Shown: piece after piece, positions 17,367 to 24,878 of the stretch
Layout: each line of letters opens with the position of its first letter
Position numbering within the stretch: position 1 is the first letter of the stretch
From: Bacteroidaceae bacterium
GTDB lineage: Bacteria > Bacteroidota > Bacteroidia > Bacteroidales > Bacteroidaceae
Reading direction: 5' to 3'
Assembly: GCA_017650045.1 (NCBI GenBank)
Contig: JAGCFP010000043.1
Location: 1 to 64,000, forward strand
Length of the DNA stretch: 64,000 bases
Program-made: the position numbers and the translations under genes
The notes under the pieces: model-generated
Database searches by the model: none
Told to the model about the DNA's origin: nothing
What the model saw: the letters and a program-made list of their open reading frames with translations, nothing else

Positions 17367-19031
17367 TCACTCCGCGCCTTCATAGTCGAAGTAGCTGAAA
17401 GTGCCTTCAGCCCTGCTACCTTCATTGCCCTGGGCATAGAGGCCCAGCATTACGCCAATGAATCCACCCAAGGTCTCACTGCTGATGAACTTGGTATCCA
17501 TCTCGCCCAACTTGGTAAAGTTGCGTCCGTCAGTAGCATAGCTGAAGGTATAGGTGCTGGGCGTTCCTTCTACGCGCAGTTGCACAGTCTTAGCTGTGAC
17601 TGGTACCACTTTCTCGATATGCGCGAGCTTTCCAATGCGATAGCGCAGCGTGACAGCCTGCTTCCCATCGGCCTGACGAATGAGGGCTACCTCATAGTGG
17701 CCTTCGCTCGACATGAAGGTGGTGAGTCCAACTTCATCGCCTGTGCGACTGCCATTGAGGCTCACTTCCGTAGTAGCCTTGAAGTTCATGTGCTGCTGAC
17801 GACGAGAGACAAAGGTAGGTGCATCGGCATTGCTGCGGATGCTGGCTACAGTTGGGTTCACTGCATCGAGTGTGGCCTTAGCTGCTTTCAGCTTCAGACC
17901 CTGATTGGATAGCTGGTAGTTGGCTTCTACTGGGGGCAGGATGTATTCCCACTCAAGGCCCAACTGTCTGAGGCTCTTGAAGTCAGTGCGCACAGGAGCC
18001 TTGGCATAAGGCACTTGTGGCAAGGTGGGCACATCCATGTCGAGGTAAATCAGTCCGTTGCCATTTACCACTGGCCAGGCATTGGTGTCCCAACGCATAG
18101 GAGCCACGAAGGTTTCACGACCCAGGATGTGGTGGTTGCCAGAAGCCCAGCGATGTGCCAAGCACACCATCCACCAACTGCCGTCAGTAGCTTCCACAAT
18201 GTCGGCATGACCTGTGGCTTGGATAGGATTGCTCATACCGTTGCGGAACAGGTGCGTGAGGATAGGATTGGCAGGATTCACCTCATCGTAAGGTCCTTCC
18301 ATGCGCTTGCTGCGAGCAATGGTAATCATGTGGGCAAACTCTGTGCCACCCTCAGAAATCATCAGGTAGTAGTAACCGTCTTTCTTATAAAGGTGTGGAC
18401 CTTCTGGGGAGCGTCCGCCTGTACCATGCCACAGGGTCTTGACATCAGAGAGTGTCTCACCTGTCTTAGGATTGATCTCTGCCAAGGCGATGCCACCATC
18501 AACTCCACCGTTGCTCACCATGTAACAACGTCCGTCTTCGAAGTAAAGCGACGGGTCGATGCCTCCAAGTTCCAGCCATACAGGCTCGCTCCAATTGCCA
18601 CTGTTGATGTCGTCAGTATAGACGATGAAGTTGCCACTACCTTCCTTCGGACCTTCGAAGTTGCCTCGTCCACCCATCATCATAACGTTGGTGGTGATCA
18701 TATAGAACGTGCCATTGTCATAACGGATGGTTGGGGCGAAGATAGAGCCGAAAGGCAGTTGTGAAGGACGGTTCAGCACATTGCCAATCTGCTCCCAATG
18801 TACCATGTCTTTGCTGTGCCACAATGGGACACCTGGGAAGAAAGAGAAGGAGCTGTTCACCAGGTAATAGTCGTCCCCTGCCCTACACACACTGGGGTCA
18901 GGATAGAAGCCAGGAATTACGGGATTCTTATAGCCCTGCGTCTGCTGAGCGCCCACAGGGATGGTGAGCATCAGGCACGCAGCCACGATGCCAAGCCACG
19001 GAATTAAGGTCTTGATTTTCATCAGTTTCAT
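17367..19031 (-). CDS. GH43 glycoside hydrolase (beta-xylosidase / arabinofuranosidase type)
   Basis: The protein is 554 residues with a signal peptide ending near GAQQ. The catalytic five-bladed propeller spans about 33-335. Its acidic residues appear as GFYPDPS (Asp45, general base), GIDPSLYFEDG (pKa modulator Asp) and RSPEGPHLYK (general acid Glu). The C-terminal 200 residues form the beta-sandwich usual for GH43 xylosidases (FVSRRQQHMNFKATTEV, GEVGLTTFMSSEGHYEV-like). It should release xylose or arabinose from hemicellulose fragments in the periplasm or outside the cell. Substrate cannot be fixed from sequence. Neighbour of the CE1-like esterase. Confidence 0.9.
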   Translation of the reverse strand: MKLMKIKTLIPWLGIVAACLMLTIPVGAQQTQGYKNPVIPGFYPDPSVCRAGDDYYLVNSSFSFFPGVPLWHSKDMVHWEQIGNVLNRPSQLPFGSIFAPTIRYDNGTFYMITTNVMMMGGRGNFEGPKEGSGNFIVYTDDINSGNWSEPVWLELGGIDPSLYFEDGRCYMVSNGGVDGGIALAEINPKTGETLSDVKTLWHGTGGRSPEGPHLYKKDGYYYLMISEGGTEFAHMITIARSKRMEGPYDEVNPANPILTHLFRNGMSNPIQATGHADIVEATDGSWWMVCLAHRWASGNHHILGRETFVAPMRWDTNAWPVVNGNGLIYLDMDVPTLPQVPYAKAPVRTDFKSLRQLGLEWEYILPPVEANYQLSNQGLKLKAAKATLDAVNPTVASIRSNADAPTFVSRRQQHMNFKATTEVSLNGSRTGDEVGLTTFMSSEGHYEVALIRQADGKQAVTLRYRIGKLAHIEKVVPVTAKTVQLRVEGTPSTYTFSYATDGRNFTKLGEMDTKFISSETLGGFIGVMLGLYAQGNEGSRAEGTFSYFDYEGAE

Positions 19032-19053
19032 AATATAAGGTTAAACTTTTATA

Positions 19054-19061
19054 CAAAGCTA
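19054..19061 (-). promoter_or_regulatory. -7 box for the GH43 gene
   Basis: Minus-strand TAGCTTTG, a full TAnnTTTG match, 22 bases upstream of the start at 19031. Confidence 0.55.
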
Positions 19062-19132
19062 CTACTTTATTCTGAAACTGACAACATTAAAATATATAAA
19101 GTTGGGGCAATCATGAAGCACTGCGGAGGTGG

Positions 19133-20161
19133 TCAGAAGCGAATGCCATAAAAGAGACGGACGCGCCATTTGAAGTGATCTACCATGTCGGCACCACTCT
19201 GTCCCAAATGGCTATGATTCACCACTGCCATCAAGCCCGCAAACTGGTTGTCGAAGTAATGAACTATCGATAGACGCCCTGTTATCAGCATATTTGGCAA
19301 GGACATGGGATGGCTGCCTCTCGATGTATAGCCATCGTTCTCCATGCTCAAGTCTTTCCAGACAACAATGGTTGGCAAGGCAGAAAGGTGTATCAGCCAA
19401 CGGTTGGTTGGTACAAAGTTGTACCCATATCCCACACCAACACCCACCATTTTAGTATCCATCACCCGATAATCCTCATCGTCCAGAATACGCCATTGCT
19501 TCCCAACATCCATAACCACCGACTCGTAACTGGCGCCTGCAATGAAACTACCTGCACTGCGCTTCTGGATGAACGTCTGTGTGAAAGCTGCAGGATAAGA
19601 GAACTTACGGTGGTTGAACACATAGTAGAAATTGGCATCCACTGATTTGGTATTCAGCATATCCTTAGGAATCTCCCTTCGATAATCATCGATGGTCGCA
19701 TCACCCCTAATGTCTTCTGCACGCTGATAAATAAAATCTGCGCCCATCTTGTTGCCATACGCATTGACGTTGAACTCCAAGTCATGGTACCAGTCGAAGA
19801 TATGTCCAGGATTCACTGCAAGCGCTATGGCGATACCCCGATAGTTGATACTGCTGGAAAGGGTCCATTTCAAGTCGCTCCGCAAGTGCAAAATATCATT
19901 ATCTCTTCCCCTTTCGCGATCCACCACCTTGAATCTGGCACCTGAAAGATTACTTAGCAATCTGACAGTCAGCCTACTCTTAGGCCTGACAATATAATTG
20001 GTATCCGTTGTGACTTTCTGGAAGCTTGCCAGAACACTATCCACCTTCAGCAACAGTTTCTTCTGTCCGAGAGCCGTTGTAGGCATCAGATTCAGCACAC
20101 ATACCAACAGCACCATGCGAAGCAGTCCGCTCACCATCTTCTGTATCCTATACCTGCTCAT
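19133..20161 (-). CDS. DUF4421 outer-membrane-type protein
   Basis: The protein is 342 residues with an N-terminal signal segment (MVLLVCVLNLMPTTALGQ). The mature part is rich in alternating strands and ends in an aromatic (VRLFYGIRF), as outer-membrane barrels do. The block DTNYIVRPKSRLTVRLLSN and later FSYPAAFTQTFIQKRSAGSF are the signature of DUF4421, a Bacteroidota family of unknown role. The ATG overlaps the stop of the small upstream gene (20158-20343) by 4 bases, so translation is coupled. Confidence 0.75.
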   Translation of the reverse strand: MSRYRIQKMVSGLLRMVLLVCVLNLMPTTALGQKKLLLKVDSVLASFQKVTTDTNYIVRPKSRLTVRLLSNLSGARFKVVDRERGRDNDILHLRSDLKWTLSSSINYRGIAIALAVNPGHIFDWYHDLEFNVNAYGNKMGADFIYQRAEDIRGDATIDDYRREIPKDMLNTKSVDANFYYVFNHRKFSYPAAFTQTFIQKRSAGSFIAGASYESVVMDVGKQWRILDDEDYRVMDTKMVGVGVGYGYNFVPTNRWLIHLSALPTIVVWKDLSMENDGYTSRGSHPMSLPNMLITGRLSIVHYFDNQFAGLMAVVNHSHLGQSGADMVDHFKWRVRLFYGIRF

Positions 20162-20343
20162 AAATCCCTTCCCTTATGCTTTAGTTTTCTGGTATAAAGT
20201 TTCTTAGAACGATGTGCACGATCCTTGGAGTGGAATCCTGGTCCCAGCAACTCCTGCTCTGCTTCACGATGACCTCTCTTCGCGGCCTTGATGTAATCCT
20301 CCATCGTGATGCTCTTTGTCGTTTTCTTTCGCTTCATGCACAT
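20158..20343 (-). CDS. Small basic protein, unknown
   Basis: The protein is 61 residues and very rich in Lys and Arg. It has a helical start (TMEDYIKAAKRGHREAEQELLG) and a basic tail (HRSKKLYTRKLKHKGRDL). I do not recognise a characterised family. It is likely real because its stop overlaps the DUF4421 start (ATGA) and a perfect -7 box lies just upstream. The basic composition suggests nucleic acid or ribosome contact, which is speculative. The start could be the second Met (third codon). Confidence 0.6.
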   Translation of the reverse strand: MCMKRKKTTKSITMEDYIKAAKRGHREAEQELLGPGFHSKDRAHRSKKLYTRKLKHKGRDL

Positions 20344-20359
20344 TTTCGGTTTAGCGTCG

Positions 20360-20367
20360 CAAAGGTA
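20360..20367 (-). promoter_or_regulatory. -7 box for the small protein / DUF4421 operon
   Basis: Minus-strand TACCTTTG, full TAnnTTTG match, 16 bases upstream of the start at 20343. Confidence 0.55.
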
Positions 20368-20424
20368 GTGTTTTCTTACGATAATCTCAACAATGTAACG
20401 ATAAATTCCCTCTTACATGATCTA

Positions 20425-20468
20425 AAAAACATGAGGCTGCAAGCAGCATGTGCCACTTACAGCCTCAT
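20425..20468 (-). terminator. Terminator after nhaD
   Basis: Perfect 9-base arms ATGAGGCTG (20431-20439) and CAGCCTCAT (20460-20468). Read on the minus strand, the stem is followed by a run of six T, 22 bases beyond the nhaD stop. Confidence 0.75.
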
Positions 20469-20490
20469 AAAGGAGGGGTAATGAATATAC

Positions 20491-21840
20491 TTAATGTATC
20501 AAATTGTACTGCAGGATATATACCAAGGCGCCAGCCAGATAACCTACTAAGGCAATCCAAGTGATGCGCTTCACGTACCAAATGAAATCGATCTTCTCGA
20601 TACTCATGGCAGCAATACCAGCGGCAGAACCGATGATGAGGATACTACCACCAGTTCCGGCACAGTAGGCCAGCATCTCCCAGAAGTAGTGATCCATTGG
20701 GAAGCTGTACATACCCATGGTACCAGCTACCAGAGGCACATTGTCCACGATGCTGGAGAGCACACCGATGATAATATCAATCAGGAAGTACTTGCCAGGT
20801 TCAGCGATGCTGATCTGGTCGAGACCGCTTGCCAACATGGAGAGGTGACCGCAGATCTGCAGTACGCCAACAGCCATCAGAATACCGAGGAAGAAGAGGA
20901 TGGTATCAATGTCAACCTTCGGAAGGATATGTGACACTTTCAGAGCCGCTCTGTTAGGATTCTGTCTTGCCTTCGGACGGAAGATCTCAGTGGTAATCCA
21001 CAGGATACTCAGTGCGCCAAGGATGCCGATGTATGGAGGCAGATGCGTTACACTCTTAAAGACTGGCACGCAGAGCAGCAGACCTACACCCAGGATGAGC
21101 ATCAGTTTGCGCTGAGGTTGTGATACACGGCTGGCAGGACTGTTGTCATCCTCGATGATGACAGGAACCTCTACATGACCGCCACGCATGGTGTATGACA
21201 GGATGGCAAAAGGTACCAAAACACTGAAAAGGCTTGGAACCACAGTCATGGCCATAATGTTCAGGGCGCTTACCTTTCCACCTACCCAAAGCATGATGGT
21301 AGTCACATCGCCGATAGGCGTCCATGCACCACCTGCATTGGCAGCTATCACGATCATGGCAGCGAAGAACCAACGGTCGTCCTTGTCGGCTATCAGCTTA
21401 TTCAGCAGGGTAATCATCACGATGGTAGTGGTAAGGTTATCCAGCACTGCCGACATGAAGAAGGCCAGTGTACCGAGGATCCAGAGCAGTGACACCTTGC
21501 TGGTAGCACTGATCTTGTCGGTAATGATGCGGAATGCTCCCCACGTGTCTATCACCGCTACGATGGTCATGGCACCCAGCAAGAAGAAGACCGTCTCTCC
21601 TGTTTCTCCCAGATGGTGAAGGATATTCTCTGTAATGAACGTGTGAAGGTCTTCAGAGCCAATCTTAGCCGCAAATTCGGGCGTCATAGCACCTGTGCCG
21701 GCAAACGCAAAGATGGTCCATAGTATGAAACAAAGGAAAAGCGCCGTAGCTGCCTTATTGACTTTCAAAGGATGCTCCAGCGCAATGCACATATATCCCA
21801 CTATGAATACGCAGATAATCAGATAAAATGCAAATGACAT
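20491..21840 (-). CDS. nhaD: NhaD-type Na+/H+ antiporter
   Basis: The protein is 449 residues, almost wholly hydrophobic with about 12 membrane segments. It belongs to the ion transporter superfamily: VLDNLTTTIVMITLLNKL and ANAGGAWTPIGDVTTIMLW are the paired D-N/T-T-I and GG-WTPIGD-TT blocks of NhaD, and a mirrored copy IVDNVPLVAGTMGMY follows in the second half. NhaD exchanges Na+ or Li+ for H+ at the inner membrane. With Rnf (43-49 kb) it points to a sodium-linked energy economy, though whether Rnf pumps Na+ or H+ here cannot be read. Transcribed alone, with its own promoter and terminator. Confidence 0.9.
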   Translation of the reverse strand: MSFAFYLIICVFIVGYMCIALEHPLKVNKAATALFLCFILWTIFAFAGTGAMTPEFAAKIGSEDLHTFITENILHHLGETGETVFFLLGAMTIVAVIDTWGAFRIITDKISATSKVSLLWILGTLAFFMSAVLDNLTTTIVMITLLNKLIADKDDRWFFAAMIVIAANAGGAWTPIGDVTTIMLWVGGKVSALNIMAMTVVPSLFSVLVPFAILSYTMRGGHVEVPVIIEDDNSPASRVSQPQRKLMLILGVGLLLCVPVFKSVTHLPPYIGILGALSILWITTEIFRPKARQNPNRAALKVSHILPKVDIDTILFFLGILMAVGVLQICGHLSMLASGLDQISIAEPGKYFLIDIIIGVLSSIVDNVPLVAGTMGMYSFPMDHYFWEMLAYCAGTGGSILIIGSAAGIAAMSIEKIDFIWYVKRITWIALVGYLAGALVYILQYNLIH

Positions 21841-21880
21841 AAATTAGTGAATTATTAGAGTTGTTTATTTTTAGTGGGTA

Positions 21881-21888
21881 CAAAGTTA
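21881..21888 (-). promoter_or_regulatory. -7 box for nhaD
   Basis: Minus-strand TAACTTTG, full TAnnTTTG match, 41 bases upstream of the nhaD start. Confidence 0.55.
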
Positions 21889-22002
21889 ATCAATCCGCAG
21901 TTAATCTACAAGCAAAATCGTAAAAACCCACATGGGGGTCGTTGGAATTGGCAAACAGTTTTCGCTTTTATTATCTTCTTTTTCGTTTTAAGTAGACATT
22001 TC

Positions 22003-22033
22003 TTGGTTTATTTCAGGAAAATGCTTACATTTG
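22003..22033 (+). promoter_or_regulatory. Promoter of the Fe-S aldo/keto reductase gene
   Basis: TTGG (22003-22006) and TACATTTG (22026-22033) are 19 bases apart, and the -7 box is 26 bases ahead of ATG 22060. This rules out the longer in-frame start at GTG 21874. Confidence 0.6.
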
Positions 22034-22059
22034 GCTGTGATATACTAAATAAAGTGGTT

Positions 22060-23478
22060 ATGAAAAAAGTAAACCGTAGAGATTTTATCAAAGTGCTGGG
22101 TGCAGGTACTGTGGCTGGCGCTGCCACTATGGCTGGCTGTGGCCCTAAGAAACCTGCCGAGTATGACCCCGCAGGACACTATACGACAGAAGTGCCCGTA
22201 GGACAGATGACCTATAGAACTACGCCTGCTTCAGGCGACAAAGTATCGTTACTGGGTTATGGATGTATGCGCTGGCCTACCCTTCCACAGCCTGATGCCA
22301 ACGGAAACGTTATTGACCAAGAGCAGGTGAACCGACTGATAGACTATGCTTTAGAGCATGGCGTGAACTATTTCGACACGGCTCCTGTGTATGTACAGGG
22401 ACAGTCGGAACGTGCCACAGGCATCGCCTTGAAACGTCATCCAAGAAATGAATATTTCATAGCTACCAAGATGTCTAATCAGCGCTATGGTGGACAAGGT
22501 CTCACGCCTCAGCAAATGTATGATCGCTCCGTAGAGATGTATAATACTTCCTTCAAGGAACTGCAAACTGACTACATTGACTATTACTTGCTGCACTCTA
22601 TTGGTGGCGGTGATGGTATTCCTTTGCTCTACGAGCGTTTCTTCGACTGTGGTTTGATCGACTTTCTGGTAAAGGAGCGTGAAGCGGGGCGCATCCGCCA
22701 CTTGGGATGGTCGTTCCACGGTGAGGTGTCTGTATTCGACCACATGCTGCAACTGCATGACGAAGGAAAGTATAAGTGGGATTTCGTACAAATCCAGATG
22801 AATTACCTGGATTGGAGACATGCCAAAGAGACCAATGCCCGTAACGTGAATGCAGAATACCTCTATGGGGAACTGGAGAAGCGTAACATTCCTGCAGTGA
22901 TTATGGAACCGCTGCTGGGTGGACGACTCTCCAATGTGCCTGTACACATTGTGCAGCGCTTTAAGCAACAAGAGCCAGAGCGAAGCGTGGCTTCATGGGC
23001 CTTCCGTTTCTGTGGCACCTATCCTGGTGTCTTGACAGCTTTGAGTGGTATGACATATATGGAGCACTTGCAGGATAATATCCGAAGCCTCGCTCCACTG
23101 ATTCCTCTGACAGAAGATGATTTGAATTATTTGGAGGATACAGCAGGCTTGATGGTGACCTATCCTACCATTCCGTGCAACAGTTGCATGTACTGCATGC
23201 CTTGTCCGTATGGTCTTGACATCCCAAGCATCTTTGTGCATTACAACAAGTGCGTGAACGATGGTAACATCCCTGAGAGTCAGCAAGACCCGAACTACAG
23301 GAAGGCGCGTCGTGCTTTCTTGGTGGGCTATGACCGCAGTGTGCCAAAGCTTCGTCAAGCCAGCCATTGTACCAGTTGCAACCAATGTTCTCCTGAGTGT
23401 CCACAACGCATTGACATCCCTGCACAGATGCAACGCATCGATGCTTATGTGGAGGCATTAAAGCAAGATACACTTTGA
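22060..23478 (+). CDS. Exported aldo/keto reductase with two C-terminal 4Fe-4S motifs
   Basis: Starting at ATG 22060, the protein is 472 residues with a Tat-type leader (NRRDFIKVLGAG) and a lipobox-like AGC. The aldo/keto reductase barrel spans about 60-350 and carries NYFDTAPVY (Asp and Tyr), IATKMS (Lys) and YLLHSIG (His), the full AKR tetrad. The tail has two ferredoxin-like clusters, CNSCMYCMPCPYG and CTSCNQCSPECPQ. This architecture is common in anaerobes, but the substrate is unknown. Its stop overlaps the possible TTG start of the AraC gene, so the regulator may be cotranscribed. Confidence 0.85.
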   Translation: MKKVNRRDFIKVLGAGTVAGAATMAGCGPKKPAEYDPAGHYTTEVPVGQMTYRTTPASGDKVSLLGYGCMRWPTLPQPDANGNVIDQEQVNRLIDYALEHGVNYFDTAPVYVQGQSERATGIALKRHPRNEYFIATKMSNQRYGGQGLTPQQMYDRSVEMYNTSFKELQTDYIDYYLLHSIGGGDGIPLLYERFFDCGLIDFLVKEREAGRIRHLGWSFHGEVSVFDHMLQLHDEGKYKWDFVQIQMNYLDWRHAKETNARNVNAEYLYGELEKRNIPAVIMEPLLGGRLSNVPVHIVQRFKQQEPERSVASWAFRFCGTYPGVLTALSGMTYMEHLQDNIRSLAPLIPLTEDDLNYLEDTAGLMVTYPTIPCNSCMYCMPCPYGLDIPSIFVHYNKCVNDGNIPESQQDPNYRKARRAFLVGYDRSVPKLRQASHCTSCNQCSPECPQRIDIPAQMQRIDAYVEALKQDTL

Positions 23479-24323
23479 ATACGATTGAAGAACCGCACTT
23501 CAGCGTGGGAATGAACGAGTTTCATCCTCGCCGTGTCAGTTTCAGTCATCGTAGTTTCTATACCATCGCCCTCCTGCTTGAAGAAGGCAGGTTGTACTAT
23601 GCCGACAAGTGGGTAGAGATAGACCGTCCCGCACTCGTCTTTGCCAGTCCCCTGATGCCGTATGCCTGGGAGGCTGTGAGCAACGAGCGCGGGACGGGTT
23701 TTCATTGCCTGTTCAATGAAGCCTTCCTACGTCCAGAGGAGAAGTCAGACACATTGGCCGATGCACCGTTCCTGAATCTGAAAAGAGAACCGCTGGTCTT
23801 CCTGACGTATGAAAACTTGCAACTCTTCAAGATAGTCTTCCAGCGGATGTATGAAGAAGCGTGCTCTGAATACAGCCACAAGATGGATATGTTACGCAGC
23901 TACCTTCACTTGCTGGTACACGAAGTCAACAAGATTCAGACTACGGAGCAAATAGAGGTACACCAGAGTGCCGCGCAACGCATCGTGGAATTGTTTCTGA
24001 ACATGCTCGACAGTCAGTTTCCCATCGACGCTCCCACCCACTCTATCATGCTAAGCACTCCTGCACAGTATGCAGATAAGTTGGCTGTACACGTCAACCA
24101 TCTGAACCGTGTAGTGAGACAGGTGACGGGAAAGACCACTTCAGACATCATCGCCAGTCGCATGGTAAGCAGGGCCGTGTCTTTGTTGGCAAACCATCCT
24201 GAGCAAAGCATTGCAGAGATAGCCCTTTCCTTGGGATTTGAGGAACCCGCCTCTTTCAGTAAATTCATCAAAAAACATACGGGTTTCTCGCCTTCTGAGC
24301 ATCGAAAACGGAAAATTGTTTGA
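23475..24323 (+). CDS. AraC-family transcriptional regulator
   Basis: The protein is 282 residues if started at TTG 23475, which overlaps the preceding stop; ATG 23511 is the alternative. Residues 1-150 are a cupin-like sensor region (RPALVFASPLMPYAWEAV). The C-terminal 100 residues are the AraC double helix-turn-helix: YADKLAVHVNHLNRVVRQVTGKTTSDII, then SIAEIALSLGFEEPASFSKFIKKHTGFSPSEHR-type residues. It sits between the Fe-S reductase and the DUF1893/TonB receptor genes and could control either; which one is inference. Confidence 0.85.
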   Translation: MNTIEEPHFSVGMNEFHPRRVSFSHRSFYTIALLLEEGRLYYADKWVEIDRPALVFASPLMPYAWEAVSNERGTGFHCLFNEAFLRPEEKSDTLADAPFLNLKREPLVFLTYENLQLFKIVFQRMYEEACSEYSHKMDMLRSYLHLLVHEVNKIQTTEQIEVHQSAAQRIVELFLNMLDSQFPIDAPTHSIMLSTPAQYADKLAVHVNHLNRVVRQVTGKTTSDIIASRMVSRAVSLLANHPEQSIAEIALSLGFEEPASFSKFIKKHTGFSPSEHRKRKIV

Positions 24324-24400
24324 AACAGACAACCCTTGGTTTGATTCACACTAACACCTTATATGTATTATTAAGAACTTTGTAACCGAAAAGAAAGACT

Positions 24401-24817
24401 ATGGTTCAAGACCTTATTCACATCTTGCACAATGAAGACTGCTCCTGCGTCATAGAGAATCAGGAAGTCAAGAAATTCCACCGTCGTGGTATCATGGATC
24501 TGTATGGTCTTTACGATCAGGAACGCAACTTCCTGAACGGTGCACAAGTGGCCGACCATGTAGTAGGAAAAGCAGCGGCCGCCCTTCTCATCGCTGGCGG
24601 AGCAAAGCAAGTGTATGCCGACCTTATCAGTCTCTCGGCCTTGGTACTTCTTAGAGAAGCTGGCATTCCTGTGGAATACGGACAGGTAGTGAGCTACATC
24701 CAGAACCATCGGCTTACGGACTGGTGTCCCATGGAATCGGAATGTTACAACGAGAAAACGGTGGAGGACATGCTCCCGATTATCAAGGAGTTTGTGGAGT
24801 CGCAACAACGGAAGTGA
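24401..24817 (+). CDS. DUF1893 family protein
   Basis: The protein is 138 residues and cytosolic. It begins LIHILHNEDCSCVIEN and contains RGIMDLYGLYDQE, then VVGKAAAALLIAGGAKQVYADLIS, the conserved core of DUF1893, a family that often occurs beside TonB-dependent receptors. The fold relates to deaminases, but function is unknown. It ends 60 bases before the receptor gene without a terminator, so the two probably form an operon. Confidence 0.75.
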   Translation: MVQDLIHILHNEDCSCVIENQEVKKFHRRGIMDLYGLYDQERNFLNGAQVADHVVGKAAAALLIAGGAKQVYADLISLSALVLLREAGIPVEYGQVVSYIQNHRLTDWCPMESECYNEKTVEDMLPIIKEFVESQQRK

Positions 24818-24828
24818 ATTAAGGATGC

Positions 24829-24878
24829 TTGAACTAATGTCTTAGAGAGTTTTAATAATTATATAAGTATTAGTTCAA
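24829..24878 (+). promoter_or_regulatory. Inverted repeat framing the receptor leader and touching its start codon
   Basis: TTGAACTAAT (24829-24838) and ATTAGTTCAA (24869-24878) are perfect 10-base complements with a 30-base loop. The last base of the right arm is the A of the receptor ATG. In mRNA the stem would block ribosome entry; in DNA it could be an operator pair. Confidence 0.5.

Noticed and set aside
21874..22059. Longer N-terminus for the Fe-S aldo/keto reductase from a GTG
   Set aside because: A good promoter lies inside this stretch, and a Tat leader begins at ATG 22060.
24323..24400. Cobalamin riboswitch ahead of the DUF1893/TonB receptor operon
   Set aside because: The upstream gap is too short and I see none of the conserved riboswitch boxes.
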